A DNA stretch of 12,243 nt. Origin: Candidatus Eiseniibacteriota bacterium (GTDB lineage: Bacteria; Eisenbacteria; RBG-16-71-46). Positions within the stretch are counted from its first letter, which is position 1; each line of letters starts with the position of its first letter. Of the stretch, positions 6,622-12,243 are shown piece after piece. The stretch lies in the NCBI GenBank assembly GCA_021414165.1, contig JAIOPA010000490.1, forward strand, positions 1 through 12,243. Direction: 5' to 3'. The position numbers and the translations under genes are program-made. Below the pieces are notes generated by a model that saw only the letters and a program-made list of their open reading frames with translations, was not told where the DNA came from and did no database searches.

Positions 6622-6678
6622 ATGTCCAAGCCCTGCATGGTCTTCCATCCCTTGCCGAAGCACGCCCGATGTCGGTGA
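6622..6678 (+). CDS. Possible Cys-containing upstream peptide overlapping the bshC start
   Basis: A short frame encodes MSKPCMVFHPLPKHARCR and stops at TGA 6676-6678, overlapping the bshC start (6669) by 10 nt in another frame. An in-frame ATG at 6610 would add four residues. It holds two cysteine codons, the second being the penultimate sense codon. It begins about 4 nt after the predicted transcription start, so it could be read almost leaderlessly; there is no good Shine-Dalgarno site. It could be a chance frame; without conservation data it is only a candidate leader peptide. Confidence 0.2.
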   Translation: MSKPCMVFHPLPKHARCR

Positions 6679-8285
6679 GCCCTCGACTGACGCGCGTGCG
6701 TGAACGCGTCCTCGCGCGCGAGGGGCAGGGCGCACCCGGCGACGCGCTGACACTCGACCTGTTGGCCGGTGGCCCGATCTCGCGGGAGCGCATCCCGGTG
6801 CTGCACCGGGACACGGCCGCGCTCAAGGCGCTCGCCGAATCCAAGCGCGCGCCGCTCGATCCCGCACTCGCGGCCGCCATGCACGAGCAGCATGTGCGCC
6901 TCGGCGCCTCGGCGGCTTCGCTCGCCAACCTCGAGCGCCTGGCGCGCGGCGAGGCGGTGGCGGCGGTGGCGGGGCAGCAGCCCGCGCCGCTCGGTGGCCC
7001 GCTCTACTCGTTGCACAAGACCGCGGGCACCGTGGGGCTGGCCGCCGATGTCACGCGCCGCACCGGTATCGCGTGCGTGCCGCTCTTCTGGATGCACGGC
7101 GAGGACTCCGACTTCACCGAGATCCGTGGTGTCAGTGTGGCCGACGCCGAACTGTCCTTGCATGACTTCACGATCGCCGATGGCGCGCACACCGATGGCG
7201 GGCTGGTGGGCGGCATCACGATCGACGCGCTGCGTGCTGCCGCCGAGCCCGCGCTGGCTGCATGGGCCGGGCTGCCCGGTCACGCCGATGCGCTGGCGCT
7301 CTGGCAGCGATCCATCGCGCACGCGCGCGACCTGGGCGAGGCGGTCACGGCACTCTGGCTCGCGTTGTTCGCCGAGCAGGGGCTGGTGGTGGTCGATCCG
7401 CGCTTGTCGGCGTTCCGCGCGGCCGCGCGCCCGATCCTCGAGCGCTATCTGGCGCAGGCCGATGCGTTGCATGCAGCCGCCAAGGCGGCGGGCACGCGCA
7501 TGGAGCAACTCACCGGTAAGCGCGCGTTGAACGATGCGTCGCTCGACTCGTTCGTGTTCCGCATCGAGTCCGGTGCGCGCTTCAAGATCACGGCCGCCGA
7601 CGCGGCGGCGAACCCGGCGCTCACGTTGTCGCCCAGTGTGGCGCTACGCCCTGCGGTGCAGGACGGTGTGTTCCCCACGGTGGCCATGGCGTGCGGGCCG
7701 GGCGAGATCGCGTACCTCATGCAGCTGCGCGAGGTGTTCGCGGGCGTCGGCGTGAAGCAGGCCGCACCGGCCGTGCGCTTCGGCGCCACGTGGCTGCCGC
7801 GCGAGGCGTGCGCGTTGATCGATGCCGCCAAGTGCGACGGTTGGGAAGTGGTCACGCACACCGATGCGGTGATCGCACGCGTCGCCGAGACGCGCGTGCC
7901 GCAGAGCGTGCACGAGGCCATCGCGCATGCGCGCACGGCGGTCGATCAGTCGCTCGCGCGGCTCGCCGATGAGTCGCGTGTGCTCGATGCCAGCCTGCCG
8001 CAGATGATCGAGTCGGCGCGCGGCAAGATGGACTTCCAGGTCTCGAGGCTCGCCGAGGGCGTGCTGGGTAAGGCGCGCGGCAAGCTCGACCGCGAGCATC
8101 CGCTGTGGCGGCGCTTGCGGTACGTGATCTATCCCGGCGACAAGCTGCAGGAACGGCGCATCGCGTCGCTCGAACCCATCGCGCGCCTGGGCGCCGGTGT
8201 GGTGAGCGAACTGTGCGAGCACGCGGTGGAGCACGCGGCCAAGAGCGCCGAAGGCATTCACGAACATTGGTTGCTGGAGGCCTGA
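6669..8285 (+). CDS. bshC: Bacillithiol biosynthesis cysteine-adding enzyme BshC
   Basis: Putative cysteine ligase for the last step of bacillithiol synthesis, joining cysteine to the amino group of glucosaminyl-malate in the cytoplasm. The 538-residue length matches the family (about 540). Characteristic blocks are present: VAGQQPAPLGGPLYSLHK (100-117), VPLFWMHGEDSDFTE (137-151), LSPSVALRPAVQD (320-332) and GPGEIAYLMQL (343-353), with a helical, probably coiled-coil stretch around 395-470. ATG 6669 is the first start in the frame; its ribosome binding site is weak (GAAG about 8 nt upstream), unlike the strong sites of bshB1 and bshA. It is followed after 4 nt by bshB1 and then bshA, which makes the assignment secure. 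A possible leader peptide overlaps its start. Confidence 0.96.
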   Translation: MSVSPRLTRVRERVLAREGQGAPGDALTLDLLAGGPISRERIPVLHRDTAALKALAESKRAPLDPALAAAMHEQHVRLGASAASLANLERLARGEAVAAVAGQQPAPLGGPLYSLHKTAGTVGLAADVTRRTGIACVPLFWMHGEDSDFTEIRGVSVADAELSLHDFTIADGAHTDGGLVGGITIDALRAAAEPALAAWAGLPGHADALALWQRSIAHARDLGEAVTALWLALFAEQGLVVVDPRLSAFRAAARPILERYLAQADALHAAAKAAGTRMEQLTGKRALNDASLDSFVFRIESGARFKITAADAAANPALTLSPSVALRPAVQDGVFPTVAMACGPGEIAYLMQLREVFAGVGVKQAAPAVRFGATWLPREACALIDAAKCDGWEVVTHTDAVIARVAETRVPQSVHEAIAHARTAVDQSLARLADESRVLDASLPQMIESARGKMDFQVSRLAEGVLGKARGKLDREHPLWRRLRYVIYPGDKLQERRIASLEPIARLGAGVVSELCEHAVEHAAKSAEGIHEHWLLEA

Positions 8286-8289
8286 TCGC

Positions 8290-9018
8290 ATGAGCAAACC
8301 CCTCGCGGCGCTCTGCTTCGGTGCACATCCCGACGACGTGGAGCTGACCTCGGGCGGGCTCGCCGCTCGACTGGCTGCGCATGGCCATGCCGTGGGCATC
8401 GTGGACCTGACGCGCGGTGAGTTGGCCTCGCGCGGCAACGTCGAGACGCGCCAGCGCGAAGCGGCCGAGGCGGCGCGCCATCTGGGTGCGGCGCTCCGGG
8501 TGAACCTGGGACTGCCCGATGGCGGCATCGATCGCCGCGATCCGGCGCAACTGCGCGCGGTGGTTGAATGCCTGCGCGAGCATCGCCCCGGGCTGGTAGT
8601 GGCACCCGACCGGCACGATGAACACCCCGATCATGTCGAGGCCTCGCACCTGATCGCGCATGCCTGCTACCTGTCGGGGCTCGCCCGCTTCGAGGCCAAG
8701 GGCGACCGCTACCGCCCGCAGCGGTTGTTGTTCGCGGTCTATCGTTCGGGCACCGAGCCGCATCTGGTGCTCGATGTGAGCGAGGTGTGGGAGCAGCGCA
8801 TGAGCGCGTTGCGCGCGCACGTGAGCCAGCTCGATCCCGATGCCGGCCCGGCCACGTACCTCACCGCGAGTGGATTCCTGGAGAGTGTGGAGGCCCGCGC
8901 GCGCGCGTTGGGCGCGCTTGCCGGGGTGCGTTACGCCGAAGGCTATCGCGTGCGCGGACCGCTGCAGGTCCATGACGCACGCTCGCTGCTCCCGCCGCAT
9001 GGAGAGGGTCATGCCTGA
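8290..9018 (+). CDS. bshB1: Bacillithiol biosynthesis deacetylase BshB1
   Basis: Zinc-dependent LmbE/PIG-L family deacetylase of 242 residues. It removes the acetyl group from N-acetylglucosaminyl-malate made by BshA, giving the glucosaminyl-malate that BshC extends. The family metal site is visible: AHPDD at 12-16 (H13, D16) and HPDHVEASH at 112-120 (H115), with the D15-type general base expected within the same motif. The N-terminal Rossmann-like start (LAALCFGAHPDD) is typical. ATG 8290 lies 4 nt after the bshC stop with GGAGG (8276-8280) inside the end of bshC, so the two are translated from one message. Its last 8 nt overlap the start of bshA. Related LmbE enzymes act on mycothiol precursors, but the flanking bshC and bshA settle the role. 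Confidence 0.95.
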   Translation: MSKPLAALCFGAHPDDVELTSGGLAARLAAHGHAVGIVDLTRGELASRGNVETRQREAAEAARHLGAALRVNLGLPDGGIDRRDPAQLRAVVECLREHRPGLVVAPDRHDEHPDHVEASHLIAHACYLSGLARFEAKGDRYRPQRLLFAVYRSGTEPHLVLDVSEVWEQRMSALRAHVSQLDPDAGPATYLTASGFLESVEARARALGALAGVRYAEGYRVRGPLQVHDARSLLPPHGEGHA

Positions 9019-10207
9019 GATCAAGCGCAAGAGCACGGTGAAGAAGCCGGCCAAGCCCACGGCCAAGGCCCTGGCCAAGCGCCGCGTGCGCCGCAAGCTC
9101 AAGATCGGGATCAGCTGCTATGCGCACTTCGGCGGTAGCGGCGTGGTGGCCACCGAGCTGGCGCGCGAACTGGCGCACCGGGGGCACGAGATCCATCTGA
9201 TCGCGAGCCACCTGCCGTTCCGCATGCGCACGTTCGAGCCCAACATCTACTTCCATGAGGCCACACCGGCGCACTATCCGGTGTTCGAGGACGCCCCGAG
9301 CAATCTGGCGCTGGCCGCCAAGATGGTCGAGGTGACCGAGAACTACATGCTCGACGTGCTGCATGTGCACTACGCCATGCCGTTCGCGACCAGCGCGTAC
9401 CTGGCCAAGCAGATCATGCTGCCGCGCTCGCTGGGCGTGGTCACCACGCTGCATGGAACGGACATCACGGTGGTGGGAGCGGAGCCCAGCCTGTTCCGGG
9501 TCACCCAGTTCTCGATCCAGTCGAGCGACCGGGTCACGGCGGTCTCCCGGTACCTGAAGGAGCGCGCCGAGGAGACCTTCGGGATCACCAAGCCCATCGA
9601 GGTGATCTACAACTTCGTGGACCCCAAGGTGTTCGCGCCCCGGCGCGAGAGCCGGATCCGCGTGGGTGGGCCGGGCACCAAGGTCCTCATGCACGCGTCT
9701 AACTTCCGTGCGGTCAAGAACATACCGGTCGTCATTCAAGTGTTTGCCGAGGTTCGCAAGAAGATGCAGGCCAAGCTGGTCATGGTCGGCGACGGGCCCG
9801 AGAAGGCCGGTGCCGAGCAACTGGCGCGCGAACTGGGGGTCCAGCGGGACGTGCTCTTCCTCGGGAATCAGGACTTGATGGAGGAGATGCTGTCACTTGC
9901 CGATGTATTCCTACTGCCGAGCAGCTCCGAGAGCTTCGGTCTGGTGGCCCTGGAGGCCATGTGCGCCGAGGTGCCGGTCGTCACGTCCAATGCGGGCGGC
10001 CTGCCGGAGGTGGTCGAACACGGCTTCACGGGCTTTCTGCACGACCCGCAGCACGTGGCCGGCCACACGGCATCGGTGCTCAAGTTGCTCCAGAACGACA
10101 CCCTGCGGCGCACCATGGGCCGTCGCGGCCGCCGGGTGGCGATGGAGCGCTTCGGCGCCGAGGAACAGATCGAGCGTTACGTCCAGGTCTACGAGTCCCT
10201 ACGCTGA
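9011..10207 (+). CDS. bshA: N-acetyl-alpha-D-glucosaminyl L-malate synthase BshA
   Basis: GT4-type (GT-B fold) glycosyltransferase that joins GlcNAc from UDP-GlcNAc to L-malate, the first step of bacillithiol synthesis. Of 398 residues, the family proper begins near residue 30. Visible motifs are KIGISCYAHFGGSG (31-44), LHVHYAMPFATSAYLAKQ (117-134), TTLHGTDITVVG (145-156), FSIQSSDRVTAVS (167-179) and the donor-site EX7E, SESFGLVALEAM (E307, E315). An unusual N-terminal tail of 29 residues carries 13 Lys/Arg. ATG 9011 overlaps bshB1 by 8 nt and has GGAG (9001-9004) 6 nt upstream. The only later in-frame starts before the core are GTGs (9038, 9086) without good sites, so the tail is probably real. 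A patch of A/T-ending codons (about 9698-9757 and 9894-9917) stands out. Confidence 0.96.
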   Translation: MPEIKRKSTVKKPAKPTAKALAKRRVRRKLKIGISCYAHFGGSGVVATELARELAHRGHEIHLIASHLPFRMRTFEPNIYFHEATPAHYPVFEDAPSNLALAAKMVEVTENYMLDVLHVHYAMPFATSAYLAKQIMLPRSLGVVTTLHGTDITVVGAEPSLFRVTQFSIQSSDRVTAVSRYLKERAEETFGITKPIEVIYNFVDPKVFAPRRESRIRVGGPGTKVLMHASNFRAVKNIPVVIQVFAEVRKKMQAKLVMVGDGPEKAGAEQLARELGVQRDVLFLGNQDLMEEMLSLADVFLLPSSSESFGLVALEAMCAEVPVVTSNAGGLPEVVEHGFTGFLHDPQHVAGHTASVLKLLQNDTLRRTMGRRGRRVAMERFGAEEQIERYVQVYESLR

Positions 10208-10211
10208 CGCC

Positions 10212-10298
10212 TCTCGGGTCCCCGGGATGCGGCCAGCACCCGGCACGGCCGCGTGCCGGACCATCCATCGGTGCCTCGCGCACCGGCGGCTCCCGAGA
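10212..10298 (+). promoter_or_regulatory. Possible folded leader between bshA and dgcN that covers the dgcN ribosome binding site
   Basis: Within the 104-nt spacer, TCTCGGG (10212-10218) is perfectly complementary to CCCGAGA (10292-10298). This outer stem would enclose two hairpins (10240-10259 and 10269-10285) and would tie up part of the dgcN site GAGAAGG (10295-10301). A competing stem, CCGGG-A-TGC (10222-10230) with GCACCCGG (10236-10243), overlaps the first hairpin, so two folds exclude each other. GC-rich sequence makes stems frequent by chance; I do not recognise a known riboswitch class. Confidence 0.35.
10240..10259 (+). terminator. Strong hairpin after bshA, terminator or leader stem
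   Basis: Perfect 8-bp arms CCGGCACG (10240-10247) and CGTGCCGG (10252-10259) flank a 4-nt loop, 33 nt after the bshA stop. No T-run follows, so it is not a classical intrinsic terminator; it may reduce readthrough, stabilise the bsh transcript end, or belong to the dgcN leader. Confidence 0.4.
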
Positions 10299-10311
10299 AG
10301 GCTGACCACCC

Positions 10312-11394
10312 ATGTTGGGTAAGACCCGTCGCATCGCCGTGATGGCCGAGGGCAGCTTCACGCCCCTGGATGCCAAGACCGCTCTGGGCGTGATCCGCTA
10401 CCGCCCCGAGGAGGTCGTCGCCGTGCTCGACTCGGTGCGCGCTGGGCGCACGTGCGAGGACTGCGTGGGCATCGGGGGTGACATCCCCGTGGTGTCCGGG
10501 CTCGAGGAGGCGGCGGGCTATGCGCCCGACACGCTGCTGCTGGGCATCGCGCCGCAGGGCGGTGCATTGCCCGAGTCGTGGCGCCGCGTGGTGGCCGACG
10601 CGCTCATGCGCGGCTGGGACGTGCTCTCGGGCTTGCACGTGTTCCTGGCCGATGACCCCGAGCTGGCCGAACTCGCGCGCGCGAAGGGCTGCACGATCCA
10701 CGATGTCCGCCGCCCGCCCGCGAGCCGAGCGATCGCGGCGCGGCGCGTGGCGAACACCGATGCGCTCGTGGTGCTCACCGTGGGCACCGACTGCAACGTG
10801 GGCAAGATGACCACCGCGCTCGAGGTGCATGCCGAACTCAAGTCGCGCGGCGTGCGCTCGGCGTTCGTGGCCACGGGCCAGACCGGCATCATGATCAGTG
10901 ACCAGGGCGCGCCGATCGACGCGATCCCGGCCGACTTCGTGGCCGGCGTGGTCGAGAAGCTCGTGCTGGAGGCGGCGCGCGATGCCGAGTTGGTGATCGT
11001 GGAAGGACAGGGCGCCATTCATCATCCGGCGTACTCGGGCGTGACGCTTGCGCTCATGCACGGCGCGTGTCCCGAGGCGCTCATCCTGTGTCATCAGGCG
11101 GGCCGCACGCACATCAAGACCTTCGATGCCGGTCCCGCGCCGCGGCTCAAGTCGCTGAGCGAGATCATCCGCGACAACGAGCGCGCCGCGAGCTGGGTGC
11201 GCACCGCGCCCGTGCTGGCGCTGTCGTTGAACACCATGAGCATGGACGACCTCGAGGCCAAGCGCGCGATCGAGAACGCGCAGCAGTTGACCGGGCTGCC
11301 CACCGTGGACCCGGTGCGCTTCGGTCCCGAGGCCATTGCCACCGAACTCATGCGGCGCCTGGACGAACGGAAGCGCCGCGCCTCGAACGAGTAG
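10312..11394 (+). CDS. dgcN: DUF1611 P-loop protein, probable D-glutamate N-acetyltransferase DgcN
   Basis: A 360-residue DUF1611 protein with an N-terminal Rossmann-like domain (about 6-145) and a C-terminal P-loop domain. The P-loop is GTDCNVGKMT (158-167), and a Walker B-like strand LVIVEGQGAI lies at 227-236. Other conserved family stretches are ATGQTGIMISDQG (187-199) and HQAGRTHIKTFD (261-272). DgcN proteins are described as converting D-glutamate to N-acetyl-D-glutamate, which the partner DgcA racemises; an enolase-superfamily gene follows directly here, as in that pair. ATG 10312 has GAGAAGG (10295-10301) 10 nt upstream. It may be cotranscribed with dgcA (48-nt gap). The family is firm; the reaction is inferred from the gene pair, and older annotation would call it only DUF1611. 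Confidence 0.82.
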   Translation: MLGKTRRIAVMAEGSFTPLDAKTALGVIRYRPEEVVAVLDSVRAGRTCEDCVGIGGDIPVVSGLEEAAGYAPDTLLLGIAPQGGALPESWRRVVADALMRGWDVLSGLHVFLADDPELAELARAKGCTIHDVRRPPASRAIAARRVANTDALVVLTVGTDCNVGKMTTALEVHAELKSRGVRSAFVATGQTGIMISDQGAPIDAIPADFVAGVVEKLVLEAARDAELVIVEGQGAIHHPAYSGVTLALMHGACPEALILCHQAGRTHIKTFDAGPAPRLKSLSEIIRDNERAASWVRTAPVLALSLNTMSMDDLEAKRAIENAQQLTGLPTVDPVRFGPEAIATELMRRLDERKRRASNE

Positions 11395-11405
11395 TACACT
11401 GCGGC

Positions 11406-11422
11406 CGGGCCATGGAGGCCCG
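11406..11422 (+). other. Small hairpin in the dgcN-dgcA spacer
   Basis: CGGGCC (11406-11411) pairs with GGCCCG (11417-11422) around ATGGA, ending 4 nt before the dgcA Shine-Dalgarno sequence AGGAGGA (11427-11433). It has no T-run. It could influence dgcA translation or message stability, or be a chance product of GC-rich sequence. Confidence 0.3.
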
Positions 11423-11442
11423 CCTCAGGAGGACACACCCGC

Positions 11443-12243
11443 ATGAAGCTCACGACATCGCCACTCGAGTTGCACACTCGCTTCGAGTTCCGGATCGCGC
11501 ACGGCGCCAAGAAGGCGCACGTGAACACGCTCGTGCGTCTCGAGCATGACGGCGTCACCGGACTCGGTGAGGCCGCTCCGTCGCACTACTACGGCGAGAC
11601 GCCCGCGCTGGTCGAGGCGGCGTTGGCCGAGTGGGCGCCGCATCTGGGCAGCGACCCGTTCGCGCTGGAGGCCATCACCACGCGGCTCGATCGCGTGCTG
11701 CAGGGCAACACCGCCGCGCGCGCCGGTCTCGAGATGGCGCTGCACGATTGGATCGGCAAAAAGCTCGGCCAGCCCACGTGGCGGTTGTTCGGCGCGGATC
11801 CCGCGACGACGCCGCTGTCGTGCGTCACGCTGGGCATGGCGAGCCCCGAGGAGATGGAGGCCAAGCTCGCGACCGTGATCGACTTCCCGATGATCAAGGT
11901 CAAGCTGGGTGGCCCGGGCGACGTGGAGAACCTGCGCCGCATCCGCACGCGCTACACCGGCAAGCTGCAGGTCGACGCGAATGCGGCGTGGAACGCGGCT
12001 GATGCCGTGCGCGTGCTCAAGCTGATCGAGCCGATCGGGATCGAGATCGTCGAGCAGCCGGTGGCACGCGGTGATCTGGACGGGCTCCAGTGGGTACGCG
12101 AGCGCTCGCCGATCCCGGTGTTCGCCGATGAGTCCGCGCACACGCTGCACGACGTGGGCCTGCTGGCCGGACGCGTGGACGGCATCAACCTGAAGCTCAT
12201 GAAGACCGGCGGTCTGCGCGAGATGAAGCGCATGATCGACGCG
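11443..12243 (+). CDS. dgcA: Enolase-superfamily racemase/epimerase, probable N-acetyl-D-glutamate racemase DgcA (3' end outside the window)
   Basis: The first 267 residues of an enolase-superfamily enzyme of the dipeptide epimerase / muconate lactonizing branch; the frame is open to the window's last base. The capping domain covers about 1-125. The barrel then shows the catalytic set: KVK lysines (K152, K154), metal ligands D178 (VDANAAW), E204 (VEQP) and D229 (FADES), and the opposite-face lysine K251 (NLKLMKTGG). Lysines on both faces fit 1,1-proton transfer, that is epimerisation or racemisation. Adjacency to the DUF1611 gene favours N-acetyl-glutamate racemase (DgcA) over L-Ala-D/L-Glu epimerase, which has the same motifs. 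ATG 11443 has a near-perfect AGGAGGA at 11427-11433. About 60-100 C-terminal residues are missing. Confidence 0.82.
   Translation, partial: MKLTTSPLELHTRFEFRIAHGAKKAHVNTLVRLEHDGVTGLGEAAPSHYYGETPALVEAALAEWAPHLGSDPFALEAITTRLDRVLQGNTAARAGLEMALHDWIGKKLGQPTWRLFGADPATTPLSCVTLGMASPEEMEAKLATVIDFPMIKVKLGGPGDVENLRRIRTRYTGKLQVDANAAWNAADAVRVLKLIEPIGIEIVEQPVARGDLDGLQWVRERSPIPVFADESAHTLHDVGLLAGRVDGINLKLMKTGGLREMKRMIDA

Noticed and set aside
11395..11400. TACACT as a -10 box for a separate dgcA promoter
   Set aside because: No acceptable -35 box lies 15-19 nt upstream; cotranscription with dgcN is simpler.
1..12243. Mobile elements, CRISPR arrays, tRNA or rRNA genes, phage or defence islands
   Set aside because: No transposase or integrase motifs, direct-repeat arrays, or structural RNA signatures were seen; composition looks even apart from the small bshA patch.

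Overview
The window is a high-GC bacterial chromosomal segment with strong G/C bias at third codon positions (by eye, not counted), densely packed with ordinary-looking genes and no visible mobile element, rRNA, tRNA or CRISPR array. A complete bacillithiol gene set together with this GC-rich codon style points to a non-actinobacterial, GC-rich phylum. Gemmatimonadota or a relative is my best guess; this is inference, since no marker gene here is decisive.

Layout. (1) 1-1969: the 3' part of a YtcJ-like amidohydrolase, then an ECF-type sigma factor whose start region overlaps or abuts the amidohydrolase stop. (2) 2048-4606: two envelope genes, uppP (minus) and murJ (plus), start back to back with only 12 nt between start codons. 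They supply the undecaprenyl phosphate carrier and the lipid II flippase. (3) 4607-5770: a divergent Na+/Ca2+ exchanger-like membrane protein (minus) whose stop codon directly abuts the murJ stop. (4) 5840-6487: a carboxymuconolactone decarboxylase (CMD/AhpD-like) protein without the redox cysteine pair. (5) 6669-10207: bshC-bshB1-bshA, all three dedicated enzymes of bacillithiol synthesis as a tight operon. A good sigma-70-like promoter and a possible ECF-type promoter lie ahead of it, and a small Cys-containing upstream reading frame overlaps the bshC start. (6) 10312-12243: dgcN (DUF1611, P-loop) and the 5' part of dgcA (enolase superfamily), matching the pair that converts D-glutamate to N-acetyl-D-glutamate and then N-acetyl-L-glutamate. 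A 104-nt spacer with several possible stems precedes dgcN; one outer stem would cover its ribosome binding site.

How the genes fit together. The window combines cell-wall lipid cycling (uppP, murJ), low-molecular-weight thiol synthesis (bshA/B1/C) and recovery of D-glutamate, a peptidoglycan amino acid (dgcN/dgcA), plus an ECF sigma factor of the kind often tied to envelope or thiol stress. That these share regulation is inference. The parts most worth checking are the control regions: the compact uppP-murJ divergent start, the 181-nt bshC leader region, and the folded bshA-dgcN spacer. I see no clearly novel multi-gene system; the genes belong to recognisable families.
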